64,000 bases of DNA from Scleroderma bovista. Taxonomy: Eukaryota > Basidiomycota > Agaricomycetes > Boletales > Sclerodermataceae. Shown one piece after another: positions 48,694 to 59,815 of the stretch. Below the pieces are notes generated by a model that was given only the letters and a program-made list of their open reading frames with translations, was not told the DNA's origin and did not search any database. Numbering within the stretch: the first letter of the stretch is position 1; the number at the start of each line of letters is the position of its first letter. The position numbers were made by a program, and so were the translations under genes. The stretch is from assembly GCA_037178675.1 (NCBI GenBank), contig JAYMGJ010000257.1, forward strand, positions 40,687 to 104,686, given 5' to 3'.

Positions 48694-50259
48694 ATGTCAC
48701 AGCTCTATCGATCTGCAATCAGTGCACGGATAGCAAAACTTCATGACAAGTTCCCAGAAGATGAAGCAAGCGAGGAGAATGATGAATTGGCGGATTCCCT
48801 TGGCTCACTCCCTTCGGGGATGTGCCCACCGGCATTGTAGGGATTTCCTCGGTCCAGTGGGGTTATTCTGATATGTTGTCACCTTTCCTAGCCCGAGGTC
48901 AAGTGCATCCTTTCACCGCACAAAGAAATTACCGAATCCAGCGTACACTCCTATATCCCCATCTGGGTACTTCGCCCAAGCTCTGGAGGTGTCTGTTCCA
49001 GGTCGTGGCCTTGACGTGCGTGCCTATTACACACCGCCCCGCGCAGAGCGTGGCGGAGTATTCGTATTGCATCACGGTGCGGGCTACTCTGGAACGAGCT
49101 TTGCATGCCTCGCGAAAGAGCTTGTCGAACTGACAAAAGGAGAAGTCGGCGTGTTTGCGTTTGACGCAAGAAGGCATGGTTCGTCTTCCTTCACATTGCT
49201 GGAGGTCCCCACGTCAAATATGTGTCGTAGGCAAGACGACGGCTACGGGATCGGACGAAAATCTGTCCATAGATATTTTGGTCGAGGATTTATGTGCGCT
49301 TATCCAGAAAGTCTTCCCTCAACCAGCCACTGCACCCGTTCTCATGGTATAGTCGTATCTCCGCATCCCAAGGAAATTCACCTCATTTCCAGGCCCTCCC
49401 AGCTAGTAGGTCACAGCATGGGTGGTTCAGTGGTTGTTCGTGCTTGCCCAAAGCTACTCGAATGGAAGTATATGGTTTCTGGTGTCGCAGTCTTAGACGT
49501 GGTTGAGGGTGGGCAGATGGGTTTTCCCACGTCTGCTGTATACGTGTTTGACGTACTTGTAATGCAGGCACCGCTATGGAAGCCCTGCCTCATATGCATG
49601 CCCTCTTGAATACCCGGCCGGAGGGTTTTGATAGCATCGAGGAAGCCATCGAGTGGCAGTACGTATTTACCAAAAACCGCTTCCTCTAAGCTACTGACCG
49701 AATACTTGTTTTGCCCAGTGTAAATACCCGCACTATCAATAACCCTACTTCAGCACGAATCTCGGTGCCTTCTATCCTTGTACAGAAAGATTCGACCCTC
49801 TCGCCCCGCACACGCGCAAATGAGATGCATGAATACAGGTGGCGCACACCACTTCGGTCCACTGCACCTTATTGGGAATGTAGGTTTCTGCCTCATCCCT
49901 TTTCCGACCTTCCATCCGATGATCGCTTGTACCTACAGCTTGGTTTGTTTCGTTGTCCACCCTATTTCTTTCCATCAGAACAGCAAGGTTACTGGTCCTT
50001 GCTGGTGCAGAGCGCCTTGATACTACTCTTATGATTGGCCAAATGCAGGGTAAATTTTGGCTCGAAGTTATGAGCAGCCATGGGGTCGGCCACCTGGTGC
50101 ACGAGGTCGGTCTGTCTCTATTCTGTACGGCGTATTTTTAACTATCACATTTGTCAGGATGATCCCACTCGCCTTGCAGAGATCCTAAGTGAGTTTTGGA
50201 GGAAAAATGAGAGGCTAGAGGTGAGGGGCACAGTTGTTAAACGTGTTGGAGAACGATAG
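48694..50259 (+). CDS. PPE1: Protein phosphatase 2A methylesterase (PPME1/PPE1)
   Basis: Removes the C-terminal methyl ester from the PP2A catalytic subunit. Eight exons (48694-48821 to 50158-50259) give 385 residues of alpha/beta hydrolase fold. The pattern includes GYFAQALEVSVPGRGLDVRAY, LHHGAGYSGTSFACLAKEL, FDARRHGKTTATG, LSIDILVEDLCALI, the nucleophile elbow LVGHSMGGSVV, VAVLDVVEGTAMEALPHMH, EWHVNTRTINNP, LLVLAGAERLDTTLMIGQMQ, GKFWLEVM and the catalytic His in SHGVGHLVHEDDP. Ser of GHSMG, Asp and this His form the expected triad. The first intron (48822-48891) has a weak donor GTGCCC but a good acceptor, and is supported by phase. Confidence 0.94.
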
Positions 50260-51387
50260 ATGCTGTAGAGGAATCATTCAAAATGATTTGACTTCGAGAA
50301 CAAAGACATGCGTTTATCGGCCTGAGGATTCGTTCCATTTGTCGATCGTGCATCTCCCTAAATGCATCCGCGGGAAAAACGTTTATTTTATTTTATTAGA
50401 GCCACTTTGACCGAAATGGCAACCGACAAGTCAGGTCCACTCTCCAGGAGAAAATCCATTTACGGAGACTTACAGCCTTTGACATTAAGGACACACGTAA
50501 GTACTGTGGAACTCGACCGACACGCAATACCTAATGAAACCCCCTGTGGTTTTCTGCGGGAGTCGCACAACTTATCGCTATGACCAGTGACCACTGAGGA
50601 CTGAGTACTGAGTGCCCCCCGAAAATTTTTTTATGTAATCACATAATCCGATATCTGTTCGCTGCAAGTGCAACTATCATCACAGTCCTCCATCCTTGCA
50701 ACGGAAGCATATTACAAACTGTCGATATCCATTAGGATGACACAGTTGCTATACGATAGCTCAAATCGCTGGTCTCCGGTGGTCTGTGTAAAGGCGACCG
50801 TAAAGCCTCCGGATCCGAAATTCTTCCATGCTTGGCTGACCTGCTTTGTAGGCTGATGCTAATATAAATATTCTAGGTAACAAAGAAAAGCAAGACCCAG
50901 CTATGGCGTTGCCATCCTGTACAACTTATAAGCCCGTGTTTTACACATGGTCTTTCTCCCCAAATACCCGCCGAATTTCGAAATGCGTCGTATTTACAAC
51001 GGTGCCTGCATCCCAATGTGGGGACTCGATCGCACCGCCGATCTGCCTTTCGTTCTGGTTCAGATGAGGGTGTCAACCCTTATTCCTGTCAATTTCAACA
51101 ATTTTGAGGCTGCCCGCCATGGTGAGCCCTCAGTGATGAGTCTCAAGCCGGGTGTTCTATAAAGTGATTTTTGTAGGCTAAGGGTAGAGCCAGCTGGTTC
51201 ATGGGAAAAAGAAGGTTAAATGTGCCAGCAAAGTGGGAAAAGTGGAGTTGCGAAAAACCGTTCTCAATTGTCAGATGCCAAGAGGAAACCCCCCATGACT
51301 ACGCTCACCGCCATCAGGAGTGCCTGTCACTTCTTTTCCATCACCTCCTCTCATACTTTCTGACTTGGTCCTCTCAATTCGTCCACC
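50260..51387. other. Intergenic between PPE1 and the 7TM gene
   Basis: 1.1 kb with several short frames and no motif. The tail before 51388 is pyrimidine-rich, as expected of a fungal promoter/5' UTR. Confidence 0.4.
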
Positions 51388-52696
51388 ATGTCTCAGTCAA
51401 CAGTTTCGCCTGAGGCGATCATCACGAATTTCGTCGAGGGGATACGCGACCCGCTCACCTTCGTACTCGTCATCACATCCTTGTGTGCTTGTCTTATCAC
51501 ACTACTGATTGTACTGTTCGTGTTTTCGACCCGGGAGTTGCGCAAGCGGTTAATTTTCCGCCTTAATGTCATTGCTATTTGTTTCGCATTGACTCTGGGC
51601 GTACTAAACTTCATCGTGAGCGGAAGCGCTATCCTACGACCGTTCGATCCCGTTCCACAATCCTTATACATAACTACTATCGCGGCTGCCCTCCTTCCGC
51701 CCGTATTCTACGATTCCATTCTGCTAACGCGCCTCCTCGCGTTATATCCGGTGGACAGAACCCCTCTTCCTGTTCTCATAAGAATCCTGGCCTTCCCGAT
51801 ATGTGTCAAATGTGGACGTCTCGTCGTCCTAGTGCGTCTTTATCCTATTCTTTATCTATTTTCAACTGACACTGCTCGTTGGCAGTCATTGTACGTTTGG
51901 CACTATGCTGGCGAAAGTCGAGACCTCGCAACTTTCTCAGCGCATGCACAAGCGACGTGGTACCGTAACCCCTTTGTCACCACGGAATGGACATTACAGA
52001 TGTTCGATAACCTGTATGCAACCTATCTATTTTCTGTTAAATAAAATTTCGCCTCAATAAAGCTAGCTATTCATCAGGGTTATTCATTTACCAGTTACAC
52101 ACTCAATCTGCCCAAATGTCCCCAGTGGCGTACGGTGAGGCGTCCGGCTTTTTTGCATCAAATTTACCCATACGATTCTTGTAGGCTCACACGTGTTTTC
52201 GTTTCCTGAGGTTGGCAACATCGGAAAGCGGATTCGAGAAATATTCTACATCTCTGTGGCGAATTTCGTTTTCCCAGTCCTGTTCAACATTGGCCAGATC
52301 ATTTGCATCACCGCCGACCCGTCGTTCTACCTGGGGACCCTGCTTCTGCTTTCTAACACCTATGTGAGCGTGATTGGTGTCTTGTTCGCAACAATATGGG
52401 TTTCCGGTGGGGAGTATGTTCGTCGTCAAACTGAGGGGAATACTCCTGAAACCTCTCTCCGGTTCACTCCCTTCGAGAGACGCGCATTCGGCCCTACCCG
52501 TCAGCTTGACATTGGGAGTGGGTTTAAAGCGGTGGAAGAGAGAGGACGGCAGACTCCGGAGCTCTCGAAAACGGACGTTGACTTCGATGACCTGGAACTT
52601 CATAAAATAACAAGCGAAATTGGGTTACCATCTGATCCTTATTCCACGTATTCTAACATTGAAGTTCATATAAAGCAAGACGTAGAGCAAGCATAA
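51388..52696 (+). CDS. Seven-transmembrane receptor-like protein, fungal family, ligand unknown
   Basis: Four exons (51388-51831, 51886-52035, 52095-52134, 52185-52696) give 381 residues. Helices in order: DPLTFVLVITSLCACLITLL, FRLNVIAICFALTLGVLNFI, SLYITTIAAALLPPVFYDSI, ILAFPICVKCGRLVVLSL, TLQMFDNLYATYLFSL, SVANFVFPVLFNIGQIICIT and LLLLSNTYVSVIGVLFATIW. A cytoplasmic tail of about 90 residues with acid clusters follows. The layout is GPCR-like. It lacks the PWHLQAWN-type segments of STE3 pheromone receptors, so it is not the partner of the pheromone at 22973 by sequence. The third intron donor is GTTAAA; this choice preserves helix 5 and the frame. Ligand and coupling are unknown. Confidence 0.82.
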
Positions 52697-52717
52697 TTAT
52701 TACTTGCAACGAGTTTC

Positions 52718-52723
52718 CACGTG
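52718..52723. promoter_or_regulatory. CACGTG between the 7TM gene and its downstream neighbour
   Basis: One CACGTG lies 21 bp after the stop of the 7TM gene and 82 bp before the next start codon. A single site, so weak evidence. Confidence 0.25.
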
Positions 52724-52804
52724 GATGCATCACATGATCGCGTCACAAGAACGACTCCTGAGTTTTCGACTTCTTTGCTCCCCAACATCAACGCCTCGTC
52801 GCCC

Positions 52805-54454
52805 ATGAGCGCCAGAAAAGCTTTCGTTCCGAGCCGCCCTCAGTCTGCATGCTTTACAGATGAGGCTGAGGCGACATCTGCGCGTGCAGGGGCCACACCA
52901 GACCCTGATCTGCCGCACGCTGCAAGTATAACGTTTGGACGCCCCCGTTCTTCAGTCACTAGTAGCGGATTCGGAAACAGTCATGGAACTGCAAGTGGTG
53001 CAAGCACACCGGCTCCCAGTGGCGGCGGCAAGCCACTTTCGCTTTCTGGCCTCCTCAGGAAAAGGGCGCAGCACCCCAACGCGCATACATCCACTCATTC
53101 CGATGTAGATGCTGCCCCACAGGTAAAAAAACCACGTCGTAGCTTCGATGGCATTCTCAGACCAGCAATGACCCCGATGTCGATCATCCCTTACCCTGCT
53201 GGTGACGGGCTGGATGGTGACGCGACTCCAAGAAGGCAACTTTCGTTTTCTCGCTCCACGTCGCGCACCTTGACCGGGGAGATGGACCGAAGTGAGGATA
53301 AAAGTCCTCAGGGGGAACTTGATGGGGTTAGAGAACAGTGCGGAAGTGAAGAAAGTGACGGTAATCTTTCTCACTGATCGGCTGCACTGGAAAATCCACA
53401 CCATTGACTGTATGCGTATCGATGTAGGCGTCGTTCCAATAGGATATATGCGCATGCTTCCTGGAGCCGACATAGGAGTTCTCCGTGCCGCTGGAAGAGG
53501 CAATACAGCCTTATCACCTTCAGTAATAGCTGCACCTGTCCCCGGCTATGCGCATTTCGACCCTGCAATTACCGTACATGCGAAGGGTGATGTAAATGAC
53601 GTGCATGAGCAAATGCATCCCACGAGGGGAGCGGAAAGGGCCCACGGTAATACGAGCGGCAAAACATTAGACGCAGAAATTGGCCTTCAAGGGCGGAATG
53701 TTTCAGTACTGGCTCATGGGCCGAGCCGGGTGAGGGTGGATCAAGACTCCCAGGATCTGGACCAACAAGTGCCGGGTCAGCGACCCCCGAAGCAGACCAG
53801 GCAAGAAACCGACGAGGTGCGTATTTTAGCTGGGAATGCAATAGGACTGTCGGCCCTCGGGGCATTCCAGTTTTATATCGTTACCCTACTGACGCTCCGA
53901 TGGAGGGCTACGTGCCTCTCTCGAGCCCTCAAATTCCGGTCACCCCAATTCTTGCCCCCCCTCCTTTGCAATCGGTCGACCCGCATACAACACTCGACTG
54001 CCTTTTTTCAGAGCTTGGGGATATTATTAGTGTAGAGGAATTCGAGGCGGAATGTAAACGGTGGAGGGAATGCACTAGAGAAGAGTGGTTGAAGGGGACA
54101 GAAGGTGCGTAAGAGGATGCTGCTCGACGATGGGACTTACGCGGATGGACTGCAGAATTGTCCGAACATTTCCAGCAGCTGCTTGACATGGCACGTATTT
54201 CTGGTCAGATTGTATACTGCGTTCACTGAAACACCATCACGCCTTTCCGTAGGTGAAGGACCACCTGACGTACGTCTTTTTTCTTCAGCTGAATCACTAA
54301 CCACATCCTCCGCAGCGAGAGGATATTGTCATACTCCTCTCTGACGGAGGCCATTGCAGATAGGCGGGCAGAGGTGGATATGGATATGCAAGTCCTCAAG
54401 GACGGTATGGGAACCGTGGCGGAGAACTTGACCTGTTTGGCAAAAAAACGGTGA
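52805..54454 (+). CDS. Unknown multi-exon protein, Ser-rich N-terminus and helical C-terminus
   Basis: Not recognised. The first in-frame ATG is at 52805 (MSARKAFVPSRPQ). Exon 1 runs to 53360 and encodes a Ser/Pro-rich stretch with KPLSLSGLLRKRAQHP, then KKPRRSFDGILRP and RRQLSFSRSTSRTLTGE. A clear intron 53361-53427 leads to VVPIGYMRMLPGADIGVLRA. The intron starting near 53587 is long and its acceptor uncertain. Later exons from 53871 read YPTDAPMEGYVPLSSPQIPV, TTLDCLFSELGDIISVEEF, WRECTREEWLKGTE and ELSEHFQQLLDMARISG. The last exon (ending TGA at 54452-54454) reads RILSYSSLTEAIADRRAEVD then a short coiled-coil-like end. It probably contains seven exons, with some splice points unresolved. 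Nuclear localisation is suggested only by KKPRRS. Confidence 0.65.
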
Positions 54455-54600
54455 AAAGGTAAACCCTGCGATATCCCATGCACAACTTGGACGATGGCAT
54501 TTTAAGAGACTGGACGCGAAGTGGCTTGCCCTTTAAACGGTTGTACTATGGACTCGTTGCTGCAAAATTAATTATGTTTTACATTCCAATGAAATCAACT

Positions 54601-54645
54601 CACGTGACCAGCACGTGAGAAGTCAACCGCGAATGGTGGCACGTG
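54601..54645. promoter_or_regulatory. Three CACGTG boxes in 45 bp, upstream of the 54882 gene
   Basis: CACGTG occurs at 54601-54606, 54612-54617 and 54640-54645, about 240-280 bp before the ATG at 54882. Three copies in 45 bp are very unlikely by chance, unlike scattered single sites elsewhere in the window. bHLH control is the natural inference. Confidence 0.55.
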
Positions 54646-54881
54646 ATCTCACCCTTCTCTTCCTCCTTCACCTCTCTTCACGACACGTTGACGACTCCAA
54701 AAGACTTGCTGTGTGGGTGTCTCGTGTCTGGTGTGAATGAAACTCACAGATCGGCCAAACAGAGTCTCCTCACACTCACTCAATCGAACGGCAACTTCAT
54801 CTCCGCAATATTTACTACATTTCCAGTGCTATAATTTGACTATTCCTTCTTCATTGACGACCATCCGACGATACACGAGAG

Positions 54882-57670
54882 ATGGCAGGCACCCAAGAGC
54901 TTCCGTCTTGGATGACATTGTCAATAGTAACGATAACGAACTCGGAGGGTATTCCGGTTACAACGAGTACAACAACGCTGCAGTTGCCACTCACGTACTA
55001 CGGTCCAAGTGTGAGTATTCATTCTATCTGGTTCATTGTCGTGGTCTGTCTTGAGCACGGGAGGGGGGAAAGCCACAGGCAAAGTTTGCAAGATCCCGGG
55101 GTTGTACTCTTGCTCCGAGCCATGTGTTCATATCACCCATGGCGGCAGAAAGACCTCACGGAATACGATAACTGACCAACGGACAGATTCCCCTCGGGAC
55201 TGACGGAGCATGGACCTGGGGTGGCTTGTACCCTCCCACCTCATCTCCATCAGCTGTGGCATCGCCGACAGCGACGCCTGTTGTGCCGAGTTCAACTTTC
55301 ACTGCGACACCCCTTACATCATCTTCATTCTCCCATTCAACTTCTACGCCCACGAGCACTCCACCCACAAGCACAGCTCCCACCACTACCACAGCCGCGA
55401 CTTCCGCATCCGCGTCACCTGTTGCAGCCTTTGGCCTTTCCAAAGGTGAACTCATTGGCATCATTTTCGGAGCCATCTTGGCCTTCATATTGTTCTTGCT
55501 CCTCTTGGTATGGGTCATCCGGTGGCGGGTACGGAGACAGCGTAATGGCTTTCGATTAACTCCTATATGGACCCACTGGGAAGTCCTAAGTCCCAGTGGG
55601 CAACGTAGCACTGATGGAGACAGGCCCCCCGGTGTTGGTTCTCCCCGAGGTTCCGGCGAAGAAATTGATCCCTTCCTTCAGCAAAGTCGGAGCGGCAATG
55701 TCTCGCAGCGTCACAGATCTGCCCGGGCGGTTGCCTCTCTTCCTCCTGGTGCAGCTCCTCCAATGATTGGCAGTACCTCGGGCGGTTCAAGGCACACGAA
55801 ATCTTCTGCTTCAACGGACTATGGCGAGTTATTACCCGATACCGGAAGAGTTGGACAAGCCTATGCAGACGATGGTGATCCGTACCTCCCGGTTGCAAGG
55901 GCAAGCAGTGAGATGATTGGACATATCATTCCTCCTGGAGAACTACTTAGGATTGATGACGAAGAAGAACCTGTGAGCCCTCCGAGAATGTATGACGTGT
56001 CCCGTGCGGAAGATAGCGATCCTTTACTTCCTCCATTTACTCCTCTTTCGCCGCCGCCGCCCCTGGACATTGAGAGATACTCTTCGCGAAGGGCTAGCTC
56101 AGTAAATGAGAAGGAAAAATCGCTTCGCAGTTTGTCTTATCCTGCTAGTGACATGGAGGCGTCTGAAGTAGTCACTGCCCGCCGAGTACGAGTTCGGGAT
56201 GTCAGAGTTCGTGCGCCAGAAGGCGAAGGTACATCGCCTCTTGGTCGGTTTGAAACTGGACCTGTTGCGGGCCCAAGCAGTTGGCGAAGTAGTCTTGGTG
56301 GCTCCCTGCAAAGACTGCGTCAGAGCTGGTTTGGTGGTCCCTCGCGCCACACGTCTTATTCATCAAATGGTCTTAGGGTTCGTTCAGATGATATCGAGTC
56401 CAGCCAGTCTCTTCTGCAAAGCTCCCGCTCGCGTCCCCGCAGTGGCCTTGGGCTGGTCATTGGCAGCGACCGCCCGATTTCGACGTTCAGTACTAGGAGT
56501 GCTGTGTCTGGCCACACCGTCTATCACGATGCCGCTTCTCACCTTGGGACACCAGTGTCTGTGCCTTCGCGTGCAATGACACCAGCGACTGGAGGCGGGG
56601 TTGTCCCAGGGAACGAGGCCCCGCCGCCACCAACCAGTGCACCGCCTGCATATACCTTGGAAGATCCATACGATTCTATGGGGAGTAGGACCAGTTTCCC
56701 GTATCCACAAGATGTCGATGTGCTAGACCTGCCTGTCCCAACGCCTGCGTCACAATTTACGGCATCTGGAGGTGCGTCTAGGGGCACTCCACCGAGTGCG
56801 GGAGGGCAAGCGCAACAACGGTCTTTCGGCGATTCATTATCGGACATCACCGGCTCCTCCAACGAAGCAGGTATCACTATTGACGTGCTAGACGCTGAAC
56901 CACCGAGGGCTGGCGAAGGATGGCGGACGATGGCAGAGGGCCTACTGGGTGGCCGTGGCTCTGGATCCGACAATGGAGGGAGGCGCACAACGTTTGGCAT
57001 GGTGAGCTTTCTGACTAAGTGGTGATAGAACGATGACTCAAATGTACAACGATTACAGCCCCACCAACGGCAAGCAACGGTTTCTGAACAAGGCTCACTC
57101 CATTCTATACGCTCCTATTTAAGTCCGCACTCCCGCTCCTCAGCATCCGATTCTGGTCCAGGTTCACGTCATTCAAATGGCCACACTGGGTCAGCGTCGT
57201 CCCGTCCTTCGGCACAATCAAGGGTTCCAACCGCTAGTTCAGGCTCTCTGCGTTCTGGTTCGTTCTCTCGGCTACGTGGCGGAGGAAGTGGCCTCCCTGT
57301 TTCACCAGCTCTTTCGGCGTTTGGTCTTGTAAATGAACCCAGCCCGCTTTCACCCCTTGCAATGAGTGACCTGCCCTCTCCCATCTCACGCGGGTCAGCC
57401 TACTATTCCGCACATTCGTCGGACAATGGTGGATTCAGCCGTGTTTCAGTGTTGGGGCCTATGCCATCGTTTACAGCGCACTCTGTCCTTGCACCAACAA
57501 TACGGAGTGTAGGGGCTACGACGACATCTGATGAAACGGAGGTTACACGAACAACGGTCACTGCTGGGACTGGCACGACAGGATCCGGAGGCAGTGGCCC
57601 CGAAACTACCGACGACTTGGTTGAGAGATTGAGACTCGGAGACTTCGACATGGGCCGACTGAGGTTGTGA
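54882..57670 (+). CDS. Single-pass membrane protein, Ser/Thr-rich ectodomain, long cytoplasmic tail
   Basis: Three exons (54882-55010, 55187-57001, 57059-57670) give 851 residues. The N-terminal ~120 residues are Ser/Thr/Pro-rich (SSTFTATPLTSSSFSHSTS), a likely O-mannosylated ectodomain. One helix follows, ELIGIIFGAILAFILFLLLL, then VWVIRWRVRRQR on the cytoplasmic side. The tail of about 700 residues is disordered and Ser/Pro-rich with acidic patches, and ends DLVERLRLGDFDMGRLRL. No typical cleavable signal peptide is seen at MAGTQELPSWMTLSIV. The layout recalls fungal Mid2/Wsc/Axl2-type surface sensors, but there is no cysteine-rich head domain, so the family is not assigned. The 176-nt first intron is longer than usual here. 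The triple CACGTG cluster lies upstream. Confidence 0.78.
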
Positions 57671-58174
57671 ACTGACTCTCGGCTGAGTGCGCATTTCTTG
57701 GACACGCCAGGGCCCTGGCCGGGGGTGTTCCCATTTACCCTCAGTGCCGTCTATTCAGCAGCGGTCAGGTTTTGCCTGCTGACCAGCTAGTGGACAATGC
57801 TCCTACCTCTTTTACTGTTATTGTTGCATCTGCGATACCTCACACACGACATCTCACTGCGCCTAGAAATTTTGACTTACTCACCTCATCGACACCCCTG
57901 ACTCTTGCATGCGATACCTCTTCATTTTCACTGCGACACCTTTTTTTGCACTGCATATGTTGCATTTTCCTTTGTATCTACGTACATTTGCGAGATGAAT
58001 TACGACATTTGAGGATCAACTTCACAAGACAGAATTCCGGGAAGTGCTAACGCGAAGTTGCTCACTGGAAGGAGGCCGACAATGGAAGTCGAAAGCACTG
58101 GTTTTGGCTGCTCCACTCACTGCCTTAACAAACACAAAACAGAGGCCTAGCACCGGAATTCTAGACCACTCGCT
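57671..58174. other. Intergenic between the membrane protein and the 58175 gene
   Basis: No credible coding frame and no repeat or RNA structure seen. Confidence 0.4.
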
Positions 58175-59426
58175 ATGGCCTACCCAGCAGAGAAACTATC
58201 AGAACAAGACGTGCAAGATAGCTTTCATAGCTATCTTAAATCATCCCTAACCCAAGCAAAGATTGAACATCTAATTGAGCCCGAGATACTTGCAAGCGCA
58301 GAGGCCGATCTTATGATTACAGGTGAGTAAATATCCTTGGGACTTGGTGCCATTGCTAACATCTGCATCAGGTCCTGCACTTTGTCTCTATTTCGCCGCG
58401 CTGAGGAGTACGACTAACCCGCCTTCTGTCCCTCTTCCACGGGAGTCGAAATCGAGTCCACCCCGTGAACTCAGTGAGGGTAATTGCCCACCAACGTTCC
58501 TGTCCTTCTTCCGCGTCTGGGTGTCAAATGTTCATAAAATACAGGGGATGGAGCCAAATCTGCAGCACGACTTGGCTCGTATCATTTGCGGACTGGCTCC
58601 ACTTACTCTTCCCTCCAACCCAATTCTCTCCGGGATTGCTGCGGATCTCCGTGCTGTTGCTATTGAAATCTCTCAGAGGCGCTCATTCCAAGACCGCTAT
58701 GCTTCCGATCTTCAGGCTGCACTTGATGCTGGTGGAGCAAGCTCCAGTCTTAAGGTGAAGGCCTCATTTGTTCCTCCACCACTGTACGACGGCCCGGGTC
58801 CATCTTCACCAACAAAGAAGTCACCCACTTCATCACCTTCTCTCCACTCATCAAAGTTGTATAGCGCGGACTTCCCCGCACTCGAGTTCATACGCGAGAC
58901 TCTTTATGCAGCAGTTGCAGACGTCCTCGAACGCATGCCGTCCCTTCGGCGTCTCCTTAAGTGGGATCCACCTCGTGCTTACTTTTCCTCTGTCGCATTT
59001 GCAATACTGGACGTGGCAACAACGGCAGTGACACCTGAGGGCACCATCGTTGGCATTCTCGGCCGTGAGCTCACCCTTGCGGAATGTCCGCAGGAGTTGA
59101 AACCGTTCATGATGGAGCTCGTGGCCATTGGACGCACAGGAAGGCAAATAACGGAGGAGGATGATTTACAGATGGCACAATGCCTCCAGAATGGTGAGGA
59201 GACCCCGGAACCACGGTTGGATCGCGTGAGGAAGATGCTGGAAGGTGGTGTTGGGTATGACCGAACCCAAGCAGACGATGACAGTGAAAGGAGGAGAAGC
59301 GTGGAAGGTCGAGCTGTGGTGTTCACCAACCGAATAAACGCTCTCGGACTGGGTATTCTGCAGATCAAGACTTTCAGGGAGAGGCAAGCGGAAGTTTTCA
59401 ATATTCTGGGAGGAATAGGAAGTTGA
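58175..59426 (+). CDS. Unknown conserved-looking protein, 400 aa, helical
   Basis: Not recognised. Exons 58175-58322 and 58372-59426 sum to 400 residues. It starts MAYPAEKLSEQDVQDSF with a helical N-terminus and crosses the intron at DLMITGPALCLYF. The middle has GMEPNLQHDLARIICGLAPL and LSGIAADLRAVAIEISQRRS, then a Ser/Pro linker. A second helical block follows: LEFIRETLYAAVADVLERMP, FSSVAFAILDVATTAV, GTIVGILGRELTLAECPQEL and MMELVAIGRTGRQITEEDD. The C-terminus ends RERQAEVFNILGGIGS. The clean ORF and strong amphipathic helices argue for a real gene. No function is assigned. Confidence 0.78.
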
Positions 59427-59815
59427 GAGCAGGAACAACGCTGACGTGCTATCATATCTATCGTATCTTTTGCCATTCTGTACTACATTAGCCCATCAGA
59501 AGCCGCTAATTCATATTATCCGAGCCTTCATGGGTCCAGACCCGAAGAACTAATCCACACTGAACAATCCTCCAAATGTCAGGTGCCTAGCCTGGCACTT
59601 AAATTGGTGTAGGAATGCAAGTACTTGTGTTATCCTTGAAAAGCAGTGACAAAATAGTCCGTGGTTGTATATATTCTCTTCTACACAAGCAATATTCGTA
59701 CATTCATCCATTCATGTTTGTATACGAGATCTCCCAGGTATCACAAAGGGATATCAAGATAACAGTCGTAATTCTTCGATGACGGCCCTTTCCATCCCAC
59801 TAGTAAAAATGTCAT
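59427..59815. other. Intergenic between convergent genes
   Basis: 3' flanks of the 58175 gene (+) and the FAD oxidoreductase (-). No feature seen. Confidence 0.4.

Noticed and set aside
51388..52696. 7TM protein as a STE3 pheromone receptor paired with the precursor at 22973
   Set aside because: The conserved STE3 segments are absent and the two genes are 28 kb apart.
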